Positions 23,036 through 34,320 of a stretch of DNA of 64,000 bases are shown in pieces. Source of the stretch: Gigaspora rosea (Eukaryota > Glomeromycota > Glomeromycetes > Diversisporales > Gigasporaceae). The position numbers and the translations under genes were made by a program. Location of the stretch: positions 23,900-87,899 of the forward strand of contig QKWP01002095.1 of NCBI GenBank assembly GCA_003550325.1. The letters run 5' to 3'. The notes under the pieces are model-generated. The model was not told where the DNA came from and made no database searches. It saw only the letters and a list, made by a program, of their open reading frames with translations. The stretch's first letter is position 1, and the number at the start of each line of letters is the position of its first letter.

Positions 23036-23773
23036 GGTAAATCGTGTAATGGTGTTATAGAACAGGTTTCTAAATTTTAATCACTAGAAAATTCTAAGTG
23101 TTTCTATAGTGTTTTATTGTTTTATTGTTTTATTACTTTATTGTTTTATCACTTTATTACTTTATTACTTTATTTTTTTATTGGATTATAGTTTTATTGC
23201 TTTATTGTTTTATTGTTTTATTGTTTTATCATTTTATAGTTTTATAGTTTTATTGTTTTATTGCTTTATTGCTTTATTGCTTTTCAAAAGTTGTATAAAC
23301 CCTAGTTTTTCTACCTTCCTACATATTAGACTCAGACTTAAAAATAGTTATATCTCTTGAATATTATTCTCTAAATAAATAAAATATATCTTTGCTCAAT
23401 AAATATACTCTTGTTATTTAATAAATATAAACTGAACTGCTCTAGTGAAGTAATATTCCACTTCAATACCACTTCATATCTTTTCTGACCCTTACAAAAT
23501 CCCTGTTGCTGTGTGCTGTGTTGCAAGTACTATATTGAAGGCTATAGTTACTTGTAACAATAGTTCAAATCCAATAGCCTCTCAAAACTAATACAAAATC
23601 TGTTCACCATACATATTGATTAGTGATTGGAACAATCAAACAAAACTTGACAGTCAAATTATTTATTGAGTATATATGAACATATATGTATATATATATC
23701 TGATCTTTGATTATTTAATATCCAACTTTATCAAGTATTTGACTATCAAATTTTTGTTTGTTTATATAAAGCA
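23036..23773. other. Intergenic DNA with a TTTATTG-type low-complexity run
   Basis: From about 23105 to 23285 the sequence is a degenerate repeat of ttttattg, tttattac and tttattgc. The rest is AT-rich without features. The hydrophobic 83-codon frame at 23109 is a by-product of this run. Confidence 0.6.
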
Positions 23774-23787
23774 CTAATATTGATTTT

Positions 23788-25868
23788 TTTTTAACCCTAG
23801 TTCACTATGCTAGGGGCGCGGTTTGGTGCTCATTTATTAAGATCAATTTTTATTATTACATGTTCGATAATCTATTTTCCTAATTTAACCGAACTATCTA
23901 AGAATCGTTCATACATCCCTAATCTGTACTCAGGTCCGCCGGACCCTTTCCTATTCTTACCATGTCCATCCTGCGTTCCGACTTCCAAACCCATTCAGTC
24001 CTTTCAGAAATTTTCGTCCCGGAGGAGGTGCAGGACTATTCTACTTTCCGTCCAGCTTATTAAGGCAGACTTCAGTTCCTTGCTTCAGTCATCCTTCTGC
24101 TTCAGATTAGAGCAGATGTTCCTTGGTCCAGATCCTGCAGCTCTTTTCTTTATTAAGGTCATATGATGTACTTCGTAGATATTCACAACCGGTTTTACAA
24201 CCAGCTGGCCTTATTTAACCAGAGGATTTCATCGGAACTTTGCCTTCAACCGGAATTCCACTGGAAGTATCCAAATTCAACTAGAGTTTCACTGGAAGTA
24301 TCCAAATCGAGAAATCACACATGCTATGTAGCTGTGTCGCCAGTGTTGGGCTGGACATTGGACATGGACATTGGACCACCCATGTCCAGTCCAGTCCAAT
24401 CCATTGGACCAGAAGGGATTGGACATTGGACATTGTATAACATTAAATTAGTACATAATCATGTGACAATTGACCAATTAAATTATAAATTTTGTACTAT
24501 TATACTTGATTTATTATAATATGCTTTTATACAAAGATAAAATTCAAATAATTTAACAATTTAAAGATTAACTAGCTACCTCTTTTGGATGATTTTGGAC
24601 ACAAAAAATCCATGTAGCTTATTTTCAAATATAATCAATTTTTGGTCAATCACCAATAGTCATTATATAGTAAAGTCTAAATTCTGCTATGTAAATCAAT
24701 TATTGGCTCTTAAAAAAACTTTTTTGGGAACTCACTACACATATTCTAAAAGTTTCATCAAAATAGGTGCACCTTTTATTATTTGACCTTTAATTTTTAC
24801 ATTCAATGAATATATGTTGTTAATAAAATTTTAATCTTTTTGCTGAATGTAAAAATTAAAAGTTAATTAATAAAAAGTTATCAAATTTTTTAAAATTTCA
24901 GGGTATATGTATTTTAATCTCCTGAATAAGTTTTACTTAAGTGGCTTTAATCGATTTGCTTAGTAAAGTTTGGACTTTACTATGTAGTAACTTTATCAAT
25001 TGTGAAGTTGCTTATTTTTGAGTTAAAGATGCTTTTGAGTTTATTGATCAAAAGAGGGGTAGCTTATTTTTGGAGGTGGCTTATTTTGGCAATATACAAT
25101 ATAAAAAACTACTAATTTCTGTAATTGTAATAGAATCAGCTTAATTAATACTGTAGTAATATTAATTATTATAAAATTACTACATATATTTTATAGTAGA
25201 ACACAATTTAAGTTTGACAATTTGTATTGATCCTTTAATCCAAATAAATTTAGATATCCTGATTAGAGATTTTTAATCAGATTGGTCAAAGAACTTGAAT
25301 AACAAATCTAAGAATATGCTTAAATGCTAACTTTAAATATATATAATCTAATGCAATTCAATCTGGCTTTGATAGAATCCAGATGATCTATCAAAAATAG
25401 AATTAAAGCATTATATTATAATTTTGGTATAACTTATTGATAATTGTTAATTCTAAAGTAATATATTAAATAGGATTCTTTTATTACTCAACTTTATATA
25501 GAATTCTATTACAACTTATACCAATTTAAAATTAATTTAATTCTTTTATTATATAGATTTAAATAGAATTTTGTTGTAGCTTATATAATAAATAATTTTA
25601 AAAATTTTAGTAAATAGTTGGACATATTGGACCTGGACTATGTCCAAGCATATGTCCAGTCCAGTCCAATCATGTTAAAATTAGATGGACATATGTCCAA
25701 TGCCAACACTGTGTGTCACCAATCGTGGTCCTTGCATCCTAGTCCAAACCATCCATCTCATGATCTTGTATAGATTTATGTTCCTGGTGGGGCTTGAACC
25801 GGCGACCTTGCAACTGGAGCGACTTAGCGACCCGGGAGCACAACCACTATGCTATCGACCCATGGGTC
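23788..25868 (-). mobile_element. tRNA-headed retroposon (copy A), split by a hAT-like element
   Basis: CTAATATTGATTTT occurs on both sides (23774-23787 and 25869-25882), a 14-bp target duplication. On the minus strand the head carries an A box TAGCATAGTGG (25844-25854) and a B box GGTTCAAGCCC (25790-25800). The far end, next to the left duplication, is a run of A. Just before the tail is a hairpin, CCCTAGcatagtgaaCTAGGG. Removing the hAT-like insertion (24341-25711) and one duplication leaves roughly 700 bases. The head and the next 40 bases (tatacaagatcatgagatgg) match copy B at 27672. Frames at 23807 and 24163 are by-products. Confidence 0.8.
24341..25711. mobile_element. hAT-like non-autonomous element nested in retroposon copy A
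   Basis: The ends are CAGTGTTGG and CCAACACTG. TGTGTCGC (24333-24340) and TGTGTCAC (25712-25719) flank it, matching at seven of eight bases. Subterminal regions on both sides are packed with tggacat and gtccagtcc motifs, probable transposase-binding repeats. The AT-rich middle has no transposase frame. Confidence 0.8.
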
Positions 25869-25971
25869 CTAATATTGATTTTGAGAGAGTTGACTATATC
25901 AAAAATTTGAAAAATAATATAGATTATATAAAAAAATTTATATAAAAAACAAATATATACAAAAAAATTTA

Positions 25972-26260
25972 TACAGTGCGGGACAGCATAAAACATCCAA
26001 TTTGTTATAACTTTTTTAAAACAAGTTAAAATAAAAATTTCTCTTTCAAATTTATTGTTTTTTATTTAATTAACAAATCTGAAAAAGGGATTTTCAAAAT
26101 TTTTGATTTTAAAAAAGTAGTTACAATTTAAAATTTAAAATTTGACAAGTATATATAATTTTAAGAAATTTGATTGGTTAATATTTTTTTATGCCATTTT
26201 TATCATGAAATTTTTTTTAAAATTTGGCGCATTGGATATATTATGCTGTCCCGCACTGTA
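25972..26260. mobile_element. Tc1/mariner-like MITE, TACAGTGCGGGACA ends
   Basis: The left end TACAGTGCGGGACAGCATAA and the right end inverted are identical for these 20 bases, and similarity continues through catccaat. TA is the target. At 289 bases it has no coding capacity. Confidence 0.9.
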
Positions 26261-26271
26261 TAAAAAATAAA

Positions 26272-27392
26272 TACAGTTACACTCCTAAGTGCAAACCCTC
26301 CCTATATGCAAACCATAGCTTGGTCCCAAGCTCAGGACTTAGTCAACTTCGATATTCTGCATATGCACAAAATTCTGCGGTACCAAACATAATATGTATT
26401 CCCCGTAAATGCATGCGCGTGACTAAGCTTAAAAACCAACCAATTATAACACATATTATAGCTTACTTGAAATTCCCACAATTATTACCTACAATAAATT
26501 TTTCTTATGTTAAAATAAGAAAATTACTGTATACAATATTTAGATTTAAAATTTAAGTAATAGTTTTAAATTATTTGCATTGTATTCTCATTAATTTAGT
26601 ACGTTAGTATAAAGATCATTTAACATATTAAATTAAGTAATTAAAATAAGCTATTCAAGTTCATGTTTATTTATGATTTAATTATTTAATTTCTTTTATT
26701 CGCATTAATTAGTGTATGTATATAAAGATCATTTACGTATTAAACTATGTAATTAAAATAAGCTATTCAAGTTCATGTTTATTTACTATTTATTTTTTTT
26801 TATTTGCATTAATTTAGAAAGTAAGTATAAAGATCATTTACATATTAAAGTAATTAAAATTCAAGTTCATGTTTATTTACTATTTAATTTCTTTTTATTC
26901 GCAATAATTTAGTGGGTAAGTATAAAGATCATTTACATATTAAACTAAGTAATTAAAATTTAAGTTCATGTTTATTTACTATTTAATTTCTTTTTATTTG
27001 CATTAATTTAGTCAGTGAGTATAAAAATTATTTACATATTAAACTAAGTAATTAAATTTCAAGTTCATTTTATTTACTATTAATTTCTTTTTATTCGCAT
27101 TAATTTAGTTCGTGAGTATTAAAATTATTTACATATTAAACTAAGTAATTAAAATAAGCTATTCAAGATGTTTATTTACTATTTAATTTTTTTTACTGTA
27201 TATTTTTTTTATATTAACTTGGATTTTTATTACAGTATATGAATTATTAATTTTATAAATTCATATTCTCTAAATGCATATATATATCTGATTTCTAAGG
27301 CATGCATAGAGAGGTAATCCTATAAATGCATACCCTTTTTAAGTGCATAATTATGTTCGGTCCCAAGAGCACACTTAGGGGGTGCGACTATA
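26272..27392. mobile_element. TA-flanked element carrying six tandem repeats
   Basis: The ends TACAGTTACACTCCTAAGTG and, inverted from the right, TATAGTCGCACCCCCTAAGT are diverged terminal repeats; both are followed inward by cttggg-type and tatgcat-type motifs. Between about 26570 and 27200 lies a run of six units of roughly 90-125 bases, each starting tattcgcattaatttagt or tatttgcattaattt and continuing with agtataaagatcatttacat. No coding frame is supported. Confidence 0.75.
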
Positions 27393-27671
27393 TGTATAAA
27401 AAATTTTTATACATAAAATAAGGCCATACAAATTTAATTTTTTGGTTCATATAACCCGGCCAGGTCAAAATAGCTAGGCCAGATAATTAAAATTTATTGA
27501 GATGTAGCATAGAGTCAGCTGATCAAAATTAAATATAGAAATATCTGCAATAATATTAGGGTAGCTGCACAATATAGTTATAATAATATCATAAGAGTAT
27601 ATTTTAAAGTTTCAGAATAGAGCTTATACTGAGCTTATTTATATTCTTATATTTTATAATTATAATAAAAG

Positions 27672-28249
27672 GACCTGCAGGTCGATAGCATAAGTAGTTA
27701 CACTCCCAGATTACCAAACGTAAGGTTGCCAGTTTAAGCCCTACTAGTTGACAAGAAAACTATACAAGATCATGAGATGGATGGGCTAAGCCAGGATGCT
27801 AGAATCACAGTTGGAAAATCTAACCATATTTATACATATGCATGCTCTTTAGGACAATCTTGGTAAAACCTAGTTAATAACTTGAATACCTCTGGTAGAA
27901 ATCCAGTCAAAAATTGAATATCTTTGGTGAAATTCCAGTTGAATTAGAATACCTCGGTTCAAGTCCAGTCAAAGTAACTCAGTTAGTTTTAGTTAAATCC
28001 TCTGATAGTAAATAGGTTATCTGGTTAAAACCTGGTTGAAAATTGGACAGTCTGGTTAAAGCCTCTGGTAGTAAATAGATTAGCTGGTTAAATCCAGTTG
28101 TGCACAATAGTCTATTAATAGTAATAATGTATGTAGACCAGACTTGTAAAGAACCTAACATTTAATAAAGGCCCAGTGAATTAATAATTTAATAAAAGTT
28201 ATATCATCTGTGTCCTGTCAGCAATCAAGCTGACATGTTAAAAAAATTC
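27672..28249 (+). mobile_element. tRNA-headed retroposon (copy B)
   Basis: ATAATAAAAG stands on both sides (27662-27671 and 28250-28259). The head ggtcgatagcataagtagtt and the B-box-like ccagtttaagccc parallel copy A, and the stretch tatacaagatcatgagatgg is identical. The body shares ccagttgaat and ctggttaaa motifs with copy A read on its minus strand. The end is a hairpin, GTCAGCaatcaaGCTGAC, followed by atgttaaaaaaa. The frame at 27979-28161 is a by-product. Confidence 0.7.
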
Positions 28250-28259
28250 ATAATAAAAG

Positions 28260-28400
28260 AGTAAAACTTAAATTTCTTATAGAATTAAACTATATTGTTG
28301 CTTATTTACTCTTATATTTATAATTATAATAAAGAGTAAACCTTAATTTTTTTATAGAATTAAACTATATTGTTGCTTAATTTCACATATTTTTTTATCT
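28260..28400. repeat. Local direct duplication
   Basis: The block starting gagtaaaacttaaatttctt and ending attgttgctta is repeated about 80 bases later with small changes (gagtaaaccttaattttttt). It adjoins the target duplication of retroposon copy B. Confidence 0.6.
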
Positions 28401-28535
28401 ATTATTTTGTACTATCAACTACAAAATCAGATTAATTGTATAAAACTATTATTAATACTTGCAAAAATTTCTAATTACTGAGACTAATTAATAAGATAAG
28501 TATAGCACAGTACCATTTATTTTGTACACATGATA

Positions 28536-28647
28536 TATTGCGATCTAGTGATCAGAATTAATATTTTACTACCTTTTGATTCATCTTGATGAGATGAATC
28601 AAATGGTAGTAAAATCATCAGATTTTGATTACTGGATCACAAAATAT
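28536..28647. repeat. Palindromic GATCTAGT element (copy 1)
   Basis: The arms atattgcgatctagtgatca and, inverted from the right, atattttgtgatccagtaat enclose a perfect inner palindrome around gattcatctt/gatgagatgaatc. Related palindromes lie at 29345-29463 and, interrupted by another element, at 29874-31320. A half copy is at about 3060-3115. Confidence 0.7.
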
Positions 28648-28804
28648 AGATGCTTAAATAAAATAAATAAAATTTTAATTTTAATTTAATAAAACCTAAT
28701 CATAGTATATTAATAGTGGCTTTTTTTGTTAAGTAAATCAACCTTTATTGTTTATCAAAACAAATTTTGCTTACTTCGAAATTTTTATAAAATCAGATAA
28801 TCCT

Positions 28805-29099
28805 TTAGGGTTAATATATTTGTAACCATAGGTTACAATAAATTTTTTGTAACCAGGTCCATAAGCCCAGATGTAATATAGTTAGGGTTAAGATTAGGGT
28901 AATATTAAAGTTAGAGTTAGGGTTAGATGATTATTGGTTTGGGTTAGAGTTAGAATTAATATCAAAATTACTACAAAATTGCGAAAGGAGCATTTTTTGT
29001 TAGTAGTACAACAGGGGTTACCCTAATAAAATTTTGAGTTATTAACAATTTTATAAAATATGGTTACAGTAACCATGGCTACAAATATATTAATCCTAA
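28805..29099. mobile_element. MITE with TTAGGGTTAATATATTTG ends
   Basis: The left end TTAGGGTTAATATATTTGTA and the right end inverted, TTAGGATTAATATATTTGTA, are near-identical terminal repeats. The interior holds telomere-like gttagggttaag and gttagagttagggttag tracts and an aggggttaccctaataaaat block, which is shared, inverted, with 54041-54212. The target duplication was not clear. Confidence 0.75.
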
Positions 29100-29344
29100 T
29101 TTTTATTAATATTCATTTGTAAAAAACTTACTTGCACCATAATAGTTTCTTTTGGTACAAAATCATATTTTATAAAAATCAATTAATAAAAAATTATTTG
29201 ATTTTTATAAAAATTTAGAGATAAGTAAAACATATAATGATGAATAAAATTGTCTTATTAATGAAGATCAATTTATTTAATAAAAAATTTGCTAACAATA
29301 CATCAAAGTTTTTTTTAGTCTTTTAAAATTTAACTTTATTGCTT

Positions 29345-29463
29345 GTAACTTGTAATATAGTAATTAGAATAAAATGATTCTGGCACCATTCAACTCGTCA
29401 CATTAAAATAAATCAAATGGTGCCAAAATTAGCTAATCCAGATTGCTAAATCATGAGATATCA
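29345..29463. repeat. Palindromic GATCTAGT-family element (copy 2, diverged)
   Basis: Inverted halves around tggcaccattcaa and aaatggtgccaa, with outer arms related to tagtaatcagaat. It is non-coding and like 28536-28647. Confidence 0.55.
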
Positions 29464-29891
29464 TATGTAACATGTTATGGACATGTAAAATTTTCAATTG
29501 ATTTAAAGCAAAAATTTCAATTGATTTATACAAAAATTTCAATAAATTTTAATTGATTTATGTAAAATTTTGATAAATTTTGATTGATTATACAAAAATT
29601 TTGATAAATTTTGGGTCTTCTATAAGCAATTTCAATTTATTTTGAATAATAAAACAAGAATTTCAATTCAATTCTATTTAAAATGTAAATATTGAGTATT
29701 CAAAGAGAATTTTTACTTAACTTTTTCTGCTCTTATTTAAAATGTTGTTATCAAAAACTATTTTCTATACCAGATAATTAGGTTCAAAAGAATTTAGTAT
29801 GAAAAATTTTTTTAGTATTATACTCATTTAATAATATTATTTTCATATAAATTTTTATGATTTTTTAATTTGCAATATTGTGTGATCTAGT

Positions 29892-31206
29892 TAGGGTTCC
29901 GAAGTTTGATCCAGGTTTGATTTGAGTTTGATCAAACCCCAAATCAAACCAAACTCAAACTATAAATTTTATAAAGTTTGAGATCAAACCCAAATTCAAA
30001 TAAAAAATAATCAAATTCAAAAAAACCCAAATACTATACTAAGTTTGATTTGAGTTTGATTTGAAGTTTGCAAACTAGTTTGAGTTTGAATGACATATAT
30101 ATATTTTTATATTTTAAATGATAATCAGACTGTCAACTGGAGAGTGATCATAGGTGAAATATGGCATGCTTCCATTTAAAACATTTTTTCTTACTAAGTT
30201 AATGATACATGTCCACTAATTGAAAGTTGTAGAGCTCGTCAAGATGCATCTAACAGTGGTTAGATCATCTAAATCGGCCCAGTGGATACGAGATATCGTC
30301 AAAAAACGATTGGCCGACTATATAAAACTTAGTGATCAGATTACATATGAAAATCACTATAGGCGAAATGTGACGTTCTTCCATCTAAAACTTTTTTTCT
30401 TACTAAGTTAACGATACATGTCCACTAATTGAAAGTTGTAGAGCTCACCGATACGCATCTAACGGTGGTTAGATTATCCAAATTGGCCCAGTGGATGGCG
30501 AGATATCGTCAAAAAACGATTGGCCGACTATATAAAACTCAAAGATGCAGATTACATATGAAAATCACTATAGGCGAAATGTGGCGTTCTTCCATCTAAA
30601 ACTTTTTTCTTGCCAAGTTAACGATACATGCCTACAAATAGAAAATTGTAGAGCTCATCGAGACGCATCTAACGGTGGTTAGATCATCCAAATCGGCTCA
30701 GTGGATGGCGAGATATCGTTGAAAAATGATTGGCCGACTATATAAAATCTCAATATTTGTTTATAGATTTTATATAGTCGGTCAATCGTTTTTCGACGAT
30801 ATCTCGCCATCCACTGGACCGATTTGGATGATCTAACCACCATTAGATGCGTCTCGATGAGCTCTACAATTTTCAATTTGTAGGCATGTATCGTTAACTT
30901 GGTAAGAAAAAAGTTTTAGATGGAAGCACGCCACATTTCGCCTATAGTTATTTTCATATGATCACTCTCTAGTTGACTGGCAGATTATCAATTAAAATAT
31001 AAAATATATTTATATTATTCAAACTCAAACTAGTTTGAAACTTCAAACTCAAATTCAAACCAAACTCAAATTTAACTAAAAAATTTGCTTCAAATCAAAC
31101 TCAAATATTTTTTTTAATCATAGTTTGGGTTTGGGTTTGATTTCAAATCAAATCAAACCCAAATCTGACCTAAAGTTTGATTTGATCTGGGTTTGTAGGA
31201 ACCCTA
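29892..31206. mobile_element. TAGGGTTCC-ended element (copy B), 8-bp target duplication
   Basis: The ends TAGGGTTCC and GGAACCCTA are flanked by a perfect GATCTAGT on both sides (29884-29891 and 31207-31214). Subterminal DNA is rich in tcaaactcaaatcaaa motifs. The octamer and ends fit a hAT-like element. The centre (30130-30970) is a separate block of repeated units with its own inverted outer edges (cagactgtcaactggagagt and, inverted, ctgccagtcaactagagagt). It inserted into a palindromic element whose halves now flank it. Confidence 0.85.
30130..30970. repeat. About 205-base units, three direct and one inverted
   Basis: Each unit runs from cactataggcgaaatgtggc through gttaacgatacatg, ggttagatcatccaaatcgg and gatatcgtcaaaaaacgatt to ccgactatataaaa. 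Direct copies start near 30146, 30352 and 30564. The fourth, about 30760-30965, is inverted, so its frame is on the minus strand. The high copy similarity shows recent amplification. Frames at 30220 and 30679 are by-products. Confidence 0.85.
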
Positions 31207-31568
31207 GATCTAGTAATCAGAATCAAACTATTTTGGTATTATTCAAATTTATCTCAATGTGATGAAATAAATAATAACAAAAACATTCAATTCTGATTAT
31301 TAGATCATACAATAATGGCTGTAAAAGTTGCCTGTACTATAATACTACACTTACCTTAAATCTTTAAATATCTGAGATTTAATTTTAGACATACAAATTA
31401 ATTTTATTATAAAATTTTTTACTAAGTTAACAGTTGTAATTTAAAATAAAATTTTTAAATAAAAAATTTTTTTAATTTATAAAAAAAAATCTAGGTTGAA
31501 GATTAATTTGCAAAATTTAATATTATAAGAATCAAAAAATTAACTTTGTTTAACCTAACAGATAATAT

Positions 31569-32206
31569 AAAATGCGCTTATAGTGTTTTACACTATGGTA
31601 AATTACTGTAAATGGCCATATAAAAGACCCGGGTCTGTTACATTTTCTTAATTTTAAACCAAATAGTAGACCTGGGGGTCTATTGTACGAGTACCAGGCA
31701 ATATAAATATAGCATATTGGTACAAATAATATATTTTTCACTATTTAAATGTTTATCCTATAGTATACCTGGGTCTTTTATCAGTTTAGATTCTCTAGTA
31801 AACCCGGATCTCTTAACTTTTTCAAAATCTCAATCTATATAGTAGACCTGGGGATGATACGTAGGGAATCTACTATCATAGGGATTTTTTATATAGCCAT
31901 TTACGGTAGATTTGCAAATTTGTATAACAAAAACAAAATAAATTTTATAAAACAAAAAATAAATTTTTATTACCTTAGAGTTAGGGTGAGGCATAGAATT
32001 TTTATTGAGGCATTAGTACATAAAATTTAGCAAGAAAATTTTTTTATTAGAGCCCCAAAGGTGGTTTTATAAGCAAAATTTTGAGATATAAAATGTTTTT
32101 TAAAAAATAAACAAAAAAACCAAAATTTTATATTATACCTGATCTTAAATTTTATTGGCTATTCTAATGGTTTTGTGTAGCATGGTGTAAAACACCATAG
32201 GTGCAT
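31569..32206. repeat. Inverted repeat enclosing a TA-flanked MITE
   Basis: The arms aaaatgcgcttatagtgttt (31570-31600) and, inverted from about 32172-32206, aaaatgcacctatggtgttt continue into tacacatgg-type sequence. They bound a likely element of about 640 bases that itself contains the MITE at 31604-31908. Exact ends are uncertain. Confidence 0.5.
31604..31908. mobile_element. TA-flanked MITE, TACTGTAAATGGCC ends
   Basis: The left end TACTGTAAATGGCCATATAA matches the right end inverted, TACCGTAAATGGCTATATAA. Inside are several agacccgggtc and tagacctggg motifs on both strands. It is mariner-like by its TA target, and non-coding. Confidence 0.8.
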
Positions 32207-32426
32207 TTTAGTAAACCCATAACCTAATATATAAAAATTTAGTCAAAAATGGGATATGTTACATGTTTTAGCCTTCTGCTATTGGCTAATTTTAAAATTA
32301 ATTTATAAATTAATTTAAATATTTTTTAAAATTAATTATTAGTCAATCAAAATGCAAGGATTCACAAAGATATTAAATTTTAATAATATAAATTTTTGAA
32401 AATGGAACAATTTTCATTGCCTTTAG

Positions 32427-32604
32427 AGGACCCTGAAATATACATAGATAGGTCAGATTAATTGTAGAGTTATTAAAAAAGGAAAGACCTGCAAAAAAAC
32501 TTCAAAAATAAGCAAAAAATTACTATAAATAAAAAAGATCTGCATAAAAAACCTCAAAAATAAGCAAACTTATACCTGATCTATTTATGTATATTTCGGG
32601 TCTT
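32427..32604. mobile_element. AGGACC-family MITE, 178 bases
   Basis: The left end is AGGACCCTGAAATATACATA; the right end, read inverted, is AAGACCCGAAATATACATAA. GCCTTTAG flanks both sides (32419-32426 and 32605-32612), a perfect 8-bp duplication. The interior is the inverted orientation of the copies at 4336 and 49375. Confidence 0.9.
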
Positions 32605-32677
32605 GCCTTTAGATATTTTGCACTTGTAGCATATAAGAAATATTATTATTACTATATATTAATAAAATAAAAGTAGT

Positions 32678-33612
32678 TAGGGTATAGTGACTTAGTGAGT
32701 TGGATAAGTTGTCACCCCCAAGTAGTGGTAATTACAGATATGAAGTTCAAATCTCACTGGAGACATTTTTGAAAATTATATCTGTATTTTAGCAACCTGA
32801 ACTGGGAAACCAAGCTGGATCAGTAGATCTGTAACCTGAGTCACACCAATGGCGCATTGAATTTTTGTAATACCAATGAATGTTTTGGAAGCTTGGCGGC
32901 GTTCATGCATGCATGAAGGAATACAAACTGACATTGGGCAGTGTAAACCCTCGATAAGTCCAAAGGGCATATAAAAATTTCCCCAGGGGTGCAAGAAAAG
33001 AAAGTATGCTTGGCAATACCTGAAAAAAAAGGTAGCCAACTTCGACGGTACTTGAATACTTATGACAAAAGGGCTCATGGCTGGGCCCTACCAATTAGGC
33101 CGCCAGGTCGCACTGGAGGAAAAGAACATGTGTTTTGAAATTATGTACCAAGGTGAAGGAGACCTTAGGCACATAAAGCCTAGCAGACCGACCCTTCTAG
33201 GTCTTCAGATTGGAGTAGAAATATAACCAGAAGAGGAATAGAAGGAAGTACTGGGGTTGGAGTAGAATTGGTGAACTTTGTAAAGGCATGCATAATGCTT
33301 AGATACTAGTAGAATGGTAGTGGCTTGAGATATAGCTAGGTTATGGCAGCATTTAAGAGATGGCTTGAGATATGAACCTTGCATTGACAGCACTACAAGT
33401 ACTCTGGAGGACAAGCAATATGTACAAAAACCAGGTTGATTATATAAGTGGGACATATAGAATGCTCTGGTAGGTTTAGGTCATAGATAAAATAGTCTAA
33501 GTCTTGGTACTTAATAGTTGTAGGGATCAATATAATAGACATAGATGTTGTAATGATAACTATACTTAATAAAAGTCCGAGGCACAACCTCACTTTGATT
33601 ACAAAAAAAATA
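32678..33612 (+). mobile_element. tRNA-headed retroposon (copy C), 935 bases
   Basis: AATAAAATAAAAGTAGT occurs at 32661-32677 and 33613-33629, a 17-bp target duplication. The 5' head carries an A-box-like tgacttagtgagttgg and a B box, aagttcaaatctc. The 3' end has ttaataaaag, a short hairpin (GAGGcacaaCCTC), then gattacaaaaaaaataa. The body is less AT-rich than its surroundings. Minus-strand frames across it are by-products. It has the same design as copies A and B, but its body is different. Confidence 0.75.
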
Positions 33613-33629
33613 AATAAAATAAAAGTAGT

Positions 33630-34305
33630 AATTATATATTCAATATATAAGTATAAAATAAAGATATTTATTTATAATTAAATTTCTTATATCTCAATTT
33701 TCTAACATTTTTTTTTTTGATTTTCTAATAATTTGCTTATAAAATCATCTTTATTTTCGATTATAAATATTATTATTATAACAAATATATTAAAAATTGT
33801 GATAATATTTACTTAAATAGAAAGTGTTTTCTTACTAGAAGACCAAAATATTTGTAAAAAAATATAGTTAAAGAGCTCATAATATACAAATTATAATCAA
33901 AACAAAAGCAAAAAAAAATTTACAATGCTTAATAAAAATTGCATTTATATAAATATTGTTTTTATAATATATATCTAAAAAATACAATATAACAATTTTT
34001 TTAAATTGAATTTGAATAATTATTATTCTTTTTACATATTTCTTTAAAAAAAAATAAATGCTTATTATAAATAAAAGTTGATAGCTATATATAATTTTAA
34101 CTACTATTTTAAATAAGATAAGTAATTGTTACAATATTATAGTAAAACAATTCTATACTTATATAGAGTTCATATTTGTAATATTTTTCAAAAATTAGAT
34201 ATTTATAAATCAATATATTTAAATTGGGTTCTTATTTATAATTATTTTCAAATTTGGGACCCAAGATATAAATCTTCTATAGTTTTATTACTTGTAGAGT
34301 TATCT
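33630..34305. other. AT-rich intergenic DNA, nothing recognised
   Basis: Long A/T runs without frames of interest. It ends at the target duplication of the LINE that follows. Confidence 0.5.
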
Positions 34306-34320
34306 GAAAACAAGAGTATA

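Noticed and set aside
23807-24519. Two adjacent plus-strand frames of about 119 codons
   Set aside because: They lie inside the retroposon bounded by the CTAATATTGATTTT duplication, antisense to its direction, and show no domain. The less AT-rich composition is what keeps them open.
32776-33593. Overlapping minus-strand frames of 63-100 codons
   Set aside because: All fall within the retroposon at 32678-33612 and run against its direction. No family motif is seen.
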